Below, piece by piece: positions 8,455-16,500 of a stretch of DNA of 33,194 bases (position 1 is the stretch's first letter; every line of letters begins with the position of its first letter). Origin of the DNA: Acidobacteriota bacterium. GTDB lineage: Bacteria; Acidobacteriota; Terriglobia; Acidiferrales; UBA7541. The stretch spans positions 1-33,194 of the forward strand of contig QHYJ01000102.1 of assembly GCA_003223255.1 (NCBI GenBank), written 5' to 3'. The translations under genes and the position numbers were made by a program. The notes beneath the pieces were generated by a model. That model was not told where the DNA came from. It did no database searches and was given only the letters and a program-made list of their open reading frames with translations.

Positions 8455-9261
8455 TTATTTGCTCGAATTTATGCTTGTGGTTTTTGAGAGCATCCAGGGG
8501 AGAAGTTCCGACTCCGCGTAGGCCTTATCCCAGGAGTTGTGGTCCACGCCCGGGTATTCGGTGTAGTGCACTTCGCCGCCCAACGCCTTCATGGCTTCGG
8601 CCATGCGGCGTGATTCGGTGACGGGGACGACCGGGTCGTCGCCGCCGTGAAAAATCCAGACCGGCGTTTCGCCAACTTTCTTGGCGGCCTCGGTGTAAGG
8701 CGAATGGTCATCCGCAGACTGCGCGCGGGCTTTGTCGGGGACCAAGACGCCGCCGCAGATGGGTACGAGGGCCGCGAATTTTCCGGGATATTTTCCGGCA
8801 AGATACCAAGTCCCGTAACCGCCCATGGAAAGGCCCGTCAGATACGTTCGTGTGGCATCGCCGTGAAACTCCTTTTGCGCCGCTTCGAGCGTGGCCATGG
8901 CAACGTCTGCCATCGCACCGGCCCAGAAAACGTCTTTGCGGCACTGCGGCATCACCACAATGGAGGGGAAGCGGTCCCGATACCTGCGAATCGCGGCGCC
9001 AATGCCAACCTGGGTCTGGACCAGGCCGTCGTCGGCGCGTTCGCCCGCGCCGTGAAGGAACAAAATGACCGGCCACTTTTTCTTTTTGGTCCAATTGTCC
9101 GGGACGAAGACCTGATATTTGTACTGCCTTCCCGCGACCGTGACGGTGCGATCGAGAAAACCTGTTTCCGTTTTCTTAGCCCGGGCTGGCGGCACCGCCA
9201 GCGAAATAACAACGAGCGGCAAAAGGAACAGGTACATCAGGGTTTTCCGGAAAACGCGCAC
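8455..9261 (-). CDS. Exported alpha/beta-hydrolase esterase (PHB-depolymerase/LpqC-like)
   Basis: The 268-residue protein begins with GTG, supported by GGAGGT a few bases upstream, and has a signal peptide (LMYLFLLPLVVISLAVPPARA, about 8-28). The fold is a carboxylesterase-type alpha/beta-hydrolase: oxyanion region FLHGAGER (about 68-75), nucleophile Ser145 in GLSMGGYG, acid Asp208/209 in FHGGDDPVVP and His241 in GVDHNSWDKAY. Close relatives are annotated as phospholipase/carboxylesterase, dienelactone hydrolase or PHB depolymerase; the true ester substrate cannot be read from sequence. It faces the Tricorn gene convergently across a 114-base gap that holds no clear terminator. Confidence 0.88.
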   Translation of the reverse strand: MRVFRKTLMYLFLLPLVVISLAVPPARAKKTETGFLDRTVTVAGRQYKYQVFVPDNWTKKKKWPVILFLHGAGERADDGLVQTQVGIGAAIRRYRDRFPSIVVMPQCRKDVFWAGAMADVAMATLEAAQKEFHGDATRTYLTGLSMGGYGTWYLAGKYPGKFAALVPICGGVLVPDKARAQSADDHSPYTEAAKKVGETPVWIFHGGDDPVVPVTESRRMAEAMKALGGEVHYTEYPGVDHNSWDKAYAESELLPWMLSKTTSINSSK

Positions 9262-9346
9262 GAGTCACCTCCAGGCGCGAAACTGTAACATGAGTTCAAA
9301 GAAGGCGGGTTATTAGGGCGGGTGGGGACGGCACTCCATTTCCTCA

Positions 9347-9360
9347 GGGGCAAAAGCCCC
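9347..9360. repeat. GGGGC-AAAA-GCCCC hairpin, possible REP-like element
   Basis: GGGGC (9347-9351), AAAA and GCCCC (9356-9360) form a perfect tetraloop hairpin preceded by tcctca. The 'cctcaggggc...gcccc' pattern resembles a common acidobacterial intergenic element, but only one copy is visible. It lies in the 255-base gap between the divergent esterase and mutM genes, where I see no convincing promoter. Confidence 0.4.
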
Positions 9361-9516
9361 GATTGATATTCCTGACAAGGCTGTCGGACTTGAATGAAGG
9401 TCCGATCTAGAGTTGACGCACCGATCCTTTAGCCTCTGTCGGCTAGGAAATCTGAAGCGAGCCGAGTGGAGCGCATTGTGTGGGCGGCTGTGATATTTTG
9501 AAAGTTCTATTTCCCC

Positions 9517-10494
9517 ATGCCGGAACTTCCTGAAGTCGAAACCGTAGCGCGCGGCTTGCGCCAGGCCATTCTCGGGCGGCGCATCGTGTCAATCACGCTG
9601 GGCAAAACAGATTTCATCGACGATCCGATGGCGCTGGAGCAACACTTGCCGGGACGCCGGATTGAAGCCGTGGAGCGCTACGGAAAATTCATGTTGTTGC
9701 GTTTGTCGGCGGCGGGAACGAACGGCAATCTCAGCGACGATGCGGCAAAGCAGGCATCGCTGTTGGTGCATCTGGGAATGACCGGGCAGATGGCGCCGAG
9801 TCCGGCGGAAAAGCCTCGCGAGAAACATACGCACGTCTGTATGCTGCTGGACGACGGCCGCGAACTGCGGTACACGGATGCGCGGCGCTTTGGGCGGATC
9901 GCTTATCTGGCAGAAGCACCGCTGGCGGAAGAATTGACGCGCTTCGGAGCCGACCCGCTGGAAGTCGGCAAAGAGCAATTTGCGGAAAGCATTCGCGGGC
10001 GACGCGCACGGATTAAGGCACTGCTGCTGGACCAAAGGGTGCTGCGCGGCGTCGGTAATATCTACTCGGACGAAAGCTTGTGGCGAGCGAAGATTCATCC
10101 AGCGCAGCTGGGAGAGAATTTGAGCCGGAAGCAAGCGGAGACGCTATGGCGCGCACTGCAGAAAATTTTGCGCAAAGCCATCGTACTGCGCGGCTCGTCG
10201 ATTTCCGATTTTCTTGACGCCGAAGGCGAGCCGGGAGAATATCAGCGGCGCCATCGGGCGTACGGCCGTGAAGGAAAAGCTTGCCAGCGGTGCAAGACGG
10301 TGATTCGACGCGGGATGGTGGCGGGACGCAGCAGCTATTTTTGCCCGAAATGCCAGCCGGCGCCGTACGGGTTCGTGGTCTCGCCGTTACCGAAACGAGC
10401 GGCCACCGCGGCTGCCGAAAAAATGGAAAGGACCCGAAGAACTGCCAAAAGTAGAATCAAAATGGGCCAAAAGGGCTCGGACCTTCCATACTGA
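9517..10494 (+). CDS. mutM: Formamidopyrimidine-DNA glycosylase (MutM/Fpg)
   Basis: The 325-residue base-excision repair enzyme removes 8-oxoguanine and other oxidised purines and cleaves the strand by beta/delta elimination. The catalytic N-terminus [10 protein letters not shown] provides Pro1 and Glu2 after Met removal. Lys57 (RYGKFML) matches the conserved Lys of the E. coli enzyme. The helix-two-turn-helix shows [20 protein letters not shown], and the zinc finger uses Cys256, Cys259, Cys276 and Cys279 with Arg271 in [10 protein letters not shown]. Two features are unusual: an insertion at about 66-81 ([16 protein letters not shown]) and a basic C-terminal tail of about 45 residues beyond the zinc finger, where most family members end. 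No Shine-Dalgarno is seen. The dtd gene starts one base after the stop. Confidence 0.97.
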   Translation: MPELPEVETVARGLRQAILGRRIVSITLGKTDFIDDPMALEQHLPGRRIEAVERYGKFMLLRLSAAGTNGNLSDDAAKQASLLVHLGMTGQMAPSPAEKPREKHTHVCMLLDDGRELRYTDARRFGRIAYLAEAPLAEELTRFGADPLEVGKEQFAESIRGRRARIKALLLDQRVLRGVGNIYSDESLWRAKIHPAQLGENLSRKQAETLWRALQKILRKAIVLRGSSISDFLDAEGEPGEYQRRHRAYGREGKACQRCKTVIRRGMVAGRSSYFCPKCQPAPYGFVVSPLPKRAATAAAEKMERTRRTAKSRIKMGQKGSDLPY

Positions 10495-10495
10495 C

Positions 10496-10945
10496 ATGCG
10501 CGCCGTCGTGCAAAGAGTCAGTCGCGCGAAAGTGACCGTAGAGGGCCGCATCACGGGCGAGATTGGCGCTGGGCTAATGATACTTCTTGGCGTCGGGAAG
10601 AACGATACTTCGGCGGTAGCGGCACGGATGGCGGAACGATGCGCGAACCTGCGCATCTTCGAAGACGAACAGGGAAAAATGAACCGCTCGCTGCTCGACG
10701 TGAAAGGCTGTGTTTTGACTGTTTCACAGTTTACTTTGTATGGCGACGTGCGCGGGCAGCGGCGGCCCAGTTTCATCACCGCGGCACCGCCGGAACTGGC
10801 AAAAACACTTTACCAAGAGTTTTGCGAGGCGCTAGGCAAGCTGGGAGTTACCGTTGCTACGGGAATTTTTCAGGCCATGATGTCGGTGGAGTTGGTCAAT
10901 GAAGGCCCAGTCACGATCCTCCTCGATTCGGACAACACCTTCTAA
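10496..10945 (+). CDS. dtd: D-aminoacyl-tRNA deacylase
   Basis: The 149-residue protein has full family length. Dtd hydrolyses D-aminoacyl-tRNAs (and Gly-tRNA-Ala), keeping D-amino acids out of proteins. It shows the N-terminal [15 protein letters not shown], the active-site SQFTLYGD (77-84) and the cis Gly-Pro motif NEGPVT (135-140, Gly137-Pro138), which enforces chiral selectivity. The start ATG lies one base after the mutM stop (tgacatg) without its own ribosome site, indicating translational coupling. The next gene overlaps its 3' end by 47 bases. Confidence 0.97.
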   Translation: MRAVVQRVSRAKVTVEGRITGEIGAGLMILLGVGKNDTSAVAARMAERCANLRIFEDEQGKMNRSLLDVKGCVLTVSQFTLYGDVRGQRRPSFITAAPPELAKTLYQEFCEALGKLGVTVATGIFQAMMSVELVNEGPVTILLDSDNTF

Positions 10946-11672
10946 GCGAGATGCAGAGCCTGGGAATCGGTCGGCGTGGACGAAGGCGGCAGTGCTGCGG
11001 GAACTCGAATCGCTGGCCGATCCTCGTGTGCGCGCGAAGATGGAGTACTTTGGCGTGCACGTGTCCAAGGCGCATGGAATCTCGGCGCCCGTGTTGCATG
11101 CGCTAGCGAAGAGAATCGGCAAAGATCATTGGCTTGCGCTGGAACTTTGGAACACGGGAATCCATGAAGCACGCCTCCTGGCGACGCTGATTGGAGAATC
11201 AGAGAAAGTTACGGCGGCAGAGATGGACCGGTGGGTGCGGGACTTCGATTCGTGGGATTTGGTGGACGCCGCGTGCTGCTATCTTTATGCGTATGTCAAA
11301 CCCGCGTGGAGCAAGGCGGCGGCGTGGAGCCGGCGACGGGAGGAATTCGCGAAGCGGGCGGCATTTTCTTTGATGGCGTATCTGAGCTATAAGGACAAGG
11401 CGGCCCCAGATGCTCGATTTACGCGATTCCTACGGGTCATTGAACGGGAAGCGTATGATGAGCGCAATTTTGTGAGAAAGGCGGTCAACTGGGCTTTGCG
11501 CAATATTGGGAAGAGGAATCTTCGGTTGAACCGCGAAGCGATTCGCGTAGGCGAGAAAATCCGCCAGCAGGGCTCGCGTTCGGCTCGGTGGATTGCCGGG
11601 GACGCGCTCCGCGAACTCCAAAGTGCCGCCGTGCAAGCTCGATTGCGACAAAAGGCAGATGCAGGCCAATGA
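10899..11672 (+). CDS. AlkD-like DNA alkylation repair protein (HEAT-repeat glycosylase)
   Basis: The 257-residue protein belongs to the AlkD family, which excises positively charged N3- and N7-alkylpurines by wrapping damaged DNA in HEAT-like repeats without base flipping. Conserved blocks are [45 protein letters not shown] and [18 protein letters not shown]. By alignment with Bacillus cereus AlkD the key residues are Trp119, Asp123 and Trp198, all present. The chosen ATG gives a 47-base overlap with dtd and an unconserved basic N-terminus of about 25 residues. A GTG at 10992 would be a shorter alternative, so the start is uncertain. Its place after mutM fits a repair operon. Confidence 0.88.
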   Translation: MKAQSRSSSIRTTPSKRDAEPGNRSAWTKAAVLRELESLADPRVRAKMEYFGVHVSKAHGISAPVLHALAKRIGKDHWLALELWNTGIHEARLLATLIGESEKVTAAEMDRWVRDFDSWDLVDAACCYLYAYVKPAWSKAAAWSRRREEFAKRAAFSLMAYLSYKDKAAPDARFTRFLRVIEREAYDERNFVRKAVNWALRNIGKRNLRLNREAIRVGEKIRQQGSRSARWIAGDALRELQSAAVQARLRQKADAGQ

Positions 11673-12124
11673 CGACAAATAGAAAAGAAAAAGAGCTGAA
11701 AGTTCGCCGCGCGAAGAGTGAGGATGCACCGCGGCTTGCGGAACTCGCCACGCAACTCGGCTATCCGTCAACCGCCGCGCAGCTCCGCCAAAGGCTGCGG
11801 GCGCTCCTCCCCGCAGCGCAGAATGCAGTGTTCGTAGCGGAAGCGAAGGATGCCGGAGTCGTCGGCTGGCTGCACGTGAGCAAGCAGGCGCTGCTGGAGA
11901 GCGAAGTCCGCGCGGAGGTCAACGGTTTGGTCGTCGCGGACGGGCACCGCAGCTTGGGCGCGGGCGCGCAGTTGCTCGCAGCCGCTGAAGACTGGGCCCG
12001 CAAACACGGATGCAAGGGCATGTCGGTGCGTTCGAACGTGATTCGCGAGGGCGCGCACAAGTTTTACGAGCGCAACGGCTACGAGCACTACAAAACGCAG
12101 AAGTCCTTCCGCAAGCCGCTGTAG
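11669..12124 (+). CDS. GNAT-family N-acetyltransferase
   Basis: A 151-residue single-domain GNAT enzyme, which transfers an acetyl group from acetyl-CoA to an amine. The N-terminus LKVRRAKSEDAPRLAELATQLGYP is typical. The acetyl-CoA-binding motif A is seen as VNGLVVADGHRSLGAGAQLLAAAEDWARKHG, and the C-terminal REGAHKFYERNGYEHYKTQKSF closes the fold. The ATG overlaps the stop of the AlkD-like gene (ATGA), a classic coupling arrangement, so it is chosen over longer upstream readings. The acceptor substrate is unknown; proximity to repair genes does not define it. Confidence 0.9.
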   Translation: MTTNRKEKELKVRRAKSEDAPRLAELATQLGYPSTAAQLRQRLRALLPAAQNAVFVAEAKDAGVVGWLHVSKQALLESEVRAEVNGLVVADGHRSLGAGAQLLAAAEDWARKHGCKGMSVRSNVIREGAHKFYERNGYEHYKTQKSFRKPL

Positions 12125-12196
12125 TCTGCGGCACCAGCCCCAGTTCCTCGACATGATTCCTTTTTTGGGACCACAGCGCAGGTTTTCAGGAATATT

Positions 12197-12215
12197 TATA
12201 TCGTACTACGATATA
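12197..12215. promoter_or_regulatory. Perfect 19-bp palindrome: probable MarR operator over the promoter
   Basis: TATATCGTA-C-TACGATATA is perfectly symmetric (9+1+9) and ends nine bases before the MarR-family ATG. A -10-like TATACT (12212-12217) overlaps the right arm and would place transcription start at or next to the ATG. No clear -35 box is seen. Size and symmetry fit a dimeric winged-helix regulator, so autorepression by the downstream gene is the natural reading. Confidence 0.75.
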
Positions 12216-12223
12216 CTAACACC

Positions 12224-12706
12224 ATGGCCAAGGAACTTTCCGCCGCTGAGTATCAGGCCCTGGCGGAACTGCGCTACCGCATCCGCAAATTCTTGCGGGA
12301 AGGCGATACGGTGGCCAGCCAAATGGGGCTCGAACCCCAGCAATATCTGCTCCTGTTGATGATTCGCGGAATTCCTGACGGCCAGGAGGCTACCGTCAGC
12401 AATCTGGCGGAGCGTCTAGTGCTGAAGCACCACAGCGTGGTGGAGCTGATCGACCGCCTGGAAGCTCATGGCTACGTGCGCCGGAGCCGCAGCCGTGAAG
12501 ACCGCCGCAGCGTCTTGGTGTCGTTGCTGCCGCGCGGCGAAAAATTGCTCGAGCTAGTAGCCCAGGACCGCGTCAGCGAACTGCGCACGTCGGGCGCGGC
12601 GCTCGCCAATGCCATTGCGTCGCTGTTGAAGAACGGGCCTGCGTTTCACGGGAGAAAAAGTTCTCACGTTCGTCTGAGGAAAGGATTGGAAAAAAGGCGT
12701 GCATAA
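12224..12706 (+). CDS. MarR-family transcriptional regulator
   Basis: The 160-residue protein has a winged helix-turn-helix at about 55-110: EATVSNLAERLVLKHHSVVELIDRLEAHGYVRRSRSREDRRSVLVSLLPRGEKLLEL. This includes the recognition helix and the Asp-Arg wing (SREDRRSV) typical of MarR proteins. Family members are dimers that usually repress their own operon and release DNA on binding phenolics, metals or oxidants. The ATG lacks a Shine-Dalgarno and sits just after the palindrome at 12197-12215, consistent with a leaderless mRNA. The first ClC gene starts inside its stop region (GTGCATAA), so regulator and transporter are translationally coupled. The inducing ligand is unknown. Confidence 0.93.
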   Translation: MAKELSAAEYQALAELRYRIRKFLREGDTVASQMGLEPQQYLLLLMIRGIPDGQEATVSNLAERLVLKHHSVVELIDRLEAHGYVRRSRSREDRRSVLVSLLPRGEKLLELVAQDRVSELRTSGAALANAIASLLKNGPAFHGRKSSHVRLRKGLEKRRA

Positions 12707-14618
12707 CGTGCAGCAAGGCGTTTCTTCGAACGACCGCGAAAACAGAAAAAACAAAAGCCGCCATCAGGAAGAGTTGGGAGATTTTTCCACCACGCTTCGC
12801 GTGTTGCCGATCTCCGGATTGGCAATCGGCATCGGCGTACTTTGCTCATTTGTTGCCCTGGCGCTGTTGCGTTTAATCGGGCTCTTTACCAACTTGTTTT
12901 ACTACGGTCATTGGGGTGGTGCGCTCGTTTCACCGGCGGGAAATCATCTCGGATGGTACGCCGTTCTCGTTCCTGTTGGGGGCGGGCTCATCGTCGGGCT
13001 AATGGCGCGTTACGGCTCTGAACGCATCCGCGGCCACGGCATCCCGGAAGCCATTGAAGCGATTTTGATCAACGGCAGCCGCGTGGAGCCGAAGGTCGCA
13101 TTTCTCAAGCCGCTGTCTTCCGCGATCTCCATCGGTTCGGGCGGCCCGTTTGGTGCGGAAGGGCCGATCATCATGACTGGCGGCGCGTTTGGATCGATGA
13201 TCGCGCAACTCTTTCACCTGACCAGTGCCGAGCGCAAGACCCTGCTCGTTGCGGGTGCGGCGGGTGGAATGTCTGCAACGTTTGCTTCGCCAGTCGCCGC
13301 TGTGTTGCTGGCGGTCGAGCTGCTGCTCTTCGAGTGGAAACCCCGCAGCTTGATTCCCGTTGCACTCGCGAGCGTCGTAGCCGCTGTAGTGCGCCGATAC
13401 ATTCTGGGATTCGGTCCGCTGTTCCCCGTGCCTGCTCATCCTTTGCACATCGGTCCGGTCAGCTTGCTGGGCTGCGCGCTCGTCGGTCTGCTGGCCGGGG
13501 TGCTTTCGGCGCTGCTCACCGTTTCGGTGTATGCAGCTGAGGACGCGTTTCTAAAATTACCGATGCACTGGATGTGGTGGCCATTGATCGGCGGGCTGGC
13601 GATTGGCTTGGGCGGCATGATTTTTCCCCAGGCCCTCGGCGTTGGATATGACACCATCGGCGCGCTCTTGCAGGGCAGCGTAACGACGAAAGTGGTCCTC
13701 GGAGTGCTATTAGTCAAATGGTTTATCTGGGCAGTTTCCCTCGGCTCGGGCACTTCAGGCGGAGTGCTCGCGCCACTGCTGATGATGGGCGGCGCGCTCG
13801 GTGGGCTCGAAGCGATGTTTCTGCCCAACGAGGGCGCGGGCTTCTGGCCACTTATCAGCATGGGCGCCATTCTGGGAGGCACGATGCGGTCGCCTTTTAC
13901 TAGCATCGTTTTTGCGTTTGAACTGACGCATGATGCCAACATATTTCTTCCCCTGTTGGTTGGAAGTGTGATCGCCCATGCATTCACGGTCTTGACCCTG
14001 AAACGTTCGATCCTGACCGAAAAGGTGGCGCGCCGCGGTTATCACTTGAGCCGCGAGTACGCCGTGGATCCCCTGGAAATTCTGTTCGCGCGCGACGTGA
14101 TGCGCACGAAAGTGGCGGTGTTGCCGGCGTCGAGCAGCCTGCGGGAATATCAAGCCTTGGCGAATCACCGGCAAAGCCAGCGGCTTCTGCCCGTGGTGGA
14201 TGCCGGCGGCGTTCTCGTCGGTGTGGTAACGCGCGGAGATCTTCGCAAGCGCATGGAACAGGAAGGCGAGGCGGCACTGCGGCGGCAGCTTTGCGAGTTG
14301 GTGCGTCCGGAGACGGTCGAAGCCTTCCCGGATGAGCCGCTGCGTTCGGTCGTCTATCGAATGGCGGAAAAACGGGTAACGCGAGTGCCCGTGGTGGAAC
14401 CAGACACGCGAAAATTTCTCGGCCTGGTCGCACTCGACGATTTGTTGAAGGCCCGCGCGCGCCATCTGGAAGAAGAGCGGAGACGCGAACAGGTACTGAC
14501 CTTGCGATTTTTCCTGCCAGGAGGGGGAGTGCAGGAACAGGAAGAAGCGCCGGACCATACAGAAACCCCGCACCATACAGAAACCCCGGACCGAAAAGAA
14601 ACAGCGGCGGCTCCTTGA
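12699..14618 (+). CDS. ClC-family anion channel/transporter with two CBS domains, divergent filter
   Basis: This 639-residue membrane protein starts with GTG overlapping the MarR stop. The ClC core spans about 34-450, followed by CBS1 (about 464-520), CBS2 (about 531-587) and a repetitive hydrophilic tail. Filter motifs are GHGIP (112-116), GAEGP (152-156, gating Glu154 kept) and GVLAP (355-359). Compared with E. coli ClC-ec1 (GSGIP, GREGP, GIFAP, Glu203, Tyr445), the central Ser is His113, the internal proton Glu aligns with Leu208 (VELLL), and Tyr445 aligns with Leu in KRSILTEK. These alignments are by eye. The differences suggest altered ion choice or loss of strict Cl-/H+ exchange. CBS domains usually sense adenine nucleotides. 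The next gene encodes a more canonical ClC. Confidence 0.93.
   Translation: MHNVQQGVSSNDRENRKNKSRHQEELGDFSTTLRVLPISGLAIGIGVLCSFVALALLRLIGLFTNLFYYGHWGGALVSPAGNHLGWYAVLVPVGGGLIVGLMARYGSERIRGHGIPEAIEAILINGSRVEPKVAFLKPLSSAISIGSGGPFGAEGPIIMTGGAFGSMIAQLFHLTSAERKTLLVAGAAGGMSATFASPVAAVLLAVELLLFEWKPRSLIPVALASVVAAVVRRYILGFGPLFPVPAHPLHIGPVSLLGCALVGLLAGVLSALLTVSVYAAEDAFLKLPMHWMWWPLIGGLAIGLGGMIFPQALGVGYDTIGALLQGSVTTKVVLGVLLVKWFIWAVSLGSGTSGGVLAPLLMMGGALGGLEAMFLPNEGAGFWPLISMGAILGGTMRSPFTSIVFAFELTHDANIFLPLLVGSVIAHAFTVLTLKRSILTEKVARRGYHLSREYAVDPLEILFARDVMRTKVAVLPASSSLREYQALANHRQSQRLLPVVDAGGVLVGVVTRGDLRKRMEQEGEAALRRQLCELVRPETVEAFPDEPLRSVVYRMAEKRVTRVPVVEPDTRKFLGLVALDDLLKARARHLEEERRREQVLTLRFFLPGGGVQEQEEAPDHTETPHHTETPDRKETAAAP
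14551..14604 (+). repeat. 18-bp tandem repeat encoding PxxxET units in the ClC tail
   Basis: Three consecutive 18-base units, cggaccatacagaaaccc and two variants, encode PDHTET, PHHTET and PDRKET at the C-terminus of the first ClC protein. The first two copies differ at one base; the third is diverged. In-frame copy-number change would lengthen or shorten the tail without a frameshift. Confidence 0.85.
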
Positions 14619-14671
14619 CATTCTTCGAGACTCTTCTTTCCATTACAACCAGCTAGCGGAAAAAAGAATTC

Positions 14672-16408
14672 ATGAGCACAAGTGCACAAGCAGCCAAAAG
14701 CTGGTGGGGAGCCTCGTCGCAACAGTGGACGGCCATCCTGCGGGAGCGCGAAGAGCAAGTGTTCCTGGCTCTCACGCTGGTCATCGGCGCGCTGGTGGGA
14801 GCAGCCGTCGTCGCGTTCATTTTGCTGACGGAGCGATTTGGAGCTCGGCTCTATCCTGCAGCCGGCATGGGATTGCGAAGGCTGCTGGTGCCGGTGGCAG
14901 GTTCGCTGGGAATGGGTTACCTGCTGTACCGCTATTTTCCGGATGCACGCGGCAGCGGCGTTCCTCAAACGAAAGCCGCCTTGTACGCGCGCGAAGGAAA
15001 TATTTCGCTTGGGACGGTGATTGGGAAATTCTTTTGCACTTCGGCAACGCTGGCCAGCGGCATCCCGCTCGGGCGCGAAGGCCCCGCTGTGCAGGTGGGC
15101 GCTGGGCTCGCTTCGGTGCTGGGACGGTGGCTCGGTCTTCGGCCGGAGAAAGTGAAGGCGCTGCTCCCCGTGGGAGCCACGGCGGCAATTGCGGCGGCAT
15201 TCAACACCCCGCTCGCGGCTGTCCTGTTTTCGCTGGAGGAAGTTGTCGGCGACCTCCACGCTCCGGTTCTTGGTTCGATCGTGCTGGCCTCGGCAACTTC
15301 GTGGGCCATGCTCCGCCTGCTGCTCGGAAACAACCCTCTATTTCATGTTCCGCAATACCAGTTGGTGAATCCCGCAGAATTCGGCATCTACGCCGTGCTC
15401 GGAGTGGCCGGCGGAATGGTTTCCGTGGCGTTCACGAAGCTGCTGCTCTGGATGCGTGCGCGATTCCTGAAATTTCCCAGGAAGACTCTTTGGTTCCAGC
15501 CGGTGGCCGGCGGTGTGACCGTCGGGATCATGGGCTGGTTTGTGCCGCAGTTGCTGGGCGTGGGTTACAAGCACGTCGGCGAGGCGCTGAACGGTGGGTT
15601 GGCCGTGAAGCTGATGGCCCTGCTGCTGGTGCTGAAGCTGGTCGCCGTGGCCACGTGCTACGCCTCGGGGAACGCAGGTGGCATTTTTGGGCCGAGTCTA
15701 TTTCTCGGCGCGATGCTCGGCGGGGTCGTAGGAAATGTCGCCAATCACTTTTTCCCGCACACCGTGGGTACGCCTGCGGCATATGCGCTGGTCGGCATGG
15801 GGACGGCGTTTGCGGGAATTGTGCGCGCGCCCATGACTTCGGTGCTGATGATTTTCGAGATTACGCGCGATTACGCGGTCATCGTGCCGCTGATGATTTC
15901 TAACCTGGTGAGTTTCTTTATCTCCGCCAGGCTGCAACGCAATCCGATTTATGACGAACTGGCGCATCAGGATGGGATCCACCTGCCCGCGGCGCAGACG
16001 CGGAAGCAAGAGACGCAACGTCAAGTGAATCATGCCATGCGCGAAGCTACCGAAGTCCTTCCCCCGGACGCAACCGTGCACGAAGCATTGGAGAGAGCAA
16101 GGGCGAGCGCCTTTAAGGCCTGGCCGGTCGGCGACAGCGGTGGGGTGATTGGCGTGGTGGGCCTGCAACGGTTGACGCAATTGGCCGAGGAGGGCTTAGC
16201 GAGCAAGCCGCTGCGCGAACTTGTTGGCACGAACGACTTCCCCCACGTTCATATTGACCATCCGCTGCACGTGGCGTTGGATCGCATGGGAGCGAGCCAG
16301 TTGGACCTGTTGCCGGTGGTCAGCCGGGCCAATGTGCACCAACTGAGAGGAGTAATCACGCTGCAGGACGTGATGGAACAGTACGGCGTGAAGGAAGCCA
16401 TGAAGTAA
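14672..16408 (+). CDS. ClC-family chloride channel/transporter with two CBS domains, canonical filter
   Basis: The 578-residue membrane protein has a ClC core (about 28-430) and two C-terminal CBS domains (about 450-505 and 515-572). The Cl- pathway motifs are canonical: GSGVP (94-98), GREGP (134-138, gating Glu136), GIFGP (337-341), an internal Glu pair in FSLEEVVGD (Glu189-Glu190, matching the ClC-ec1 proton Glu) and Tyr427 in RNPIYDEL. This predicts a Cl-/H+ antiporter or Cl- channel, with antiport favoured by the two glutamates. It follows the divergent ClC after 53 bases, probably as the third gene of the MarR operon. Two dissimilar ClC proteins in tandem suggest different ions or a hetero-pair; the second is speculation. 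Confidence 0.95.
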   Translation: MSTSAQAAKSWWGASSQQWTAILREREEQVFLALTLVIGALVGAAVVAFILLTERFGARLYPAAGMGLRRLLVPVAGSLGMGYLLYRYFPDARGSGVPQTKAALYAREGNISLGTVIGKFFCTSATLASGIPLGREGPAVQVGAGLASVLGRWLGLRPEKVKALLPVGATAAIAAAFNTPLAAVLFSLEEVVGDLHAPVLGSIVLASATSWAMLRLLLGNNPLFHVPQYQLVNPAEFGIYAVLGVAGGMVSVAFTKLLLWMRARFLKFPRKTLWFQPVAGGVTVGIMGWFVPQLLGVGYKHVGEALNGGLAVKLMALLLVLKLVAVATCYASGNAGGIFGPSLFLGAMLGGVVGNVANHFFPHTVGTPAAYALVGMGTAFAGIVRAPMTSVLMIFEITRDYAVIVPLMISNLVSFFISARLQRNPIYDELAHQDGIHLPAAQTRKQETQRQVNHAMREATEVLPPDATVHEALERARASAFKAWPVGDSGGVIGVVGLQRLTQLAEEGLASKPLRELVGTNDFPHVHIDHPLHVALDRMGASQLDLLPVVSRANVHQLRGVITLQDVMEQYGVKEAMK

Positions 16409-16453
16409 TGACGTAATGAAGAAACGAAAACTGTGATAGCTCGCACGCAAGCA

Positions 16454-16475
16454 CTTCCCCAGGAATCGGGGCAAG
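16454..16475. terminator. Weak hairpin between convergent ClC and CocE genes
   Basis: CTTCCCC (16454-16460) pairs with GGGG-c-AAG (16468-16475) around a 7-base loop, with one bulged C. It lies midway in the 92-base gap between converging genes, a sensible place for a terminator, but no T-tract follows on either strand. Confidence 0.3.
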
Positions 16476-16500
16476 CGCGAGGCCGGCCTTACAAAACCTG

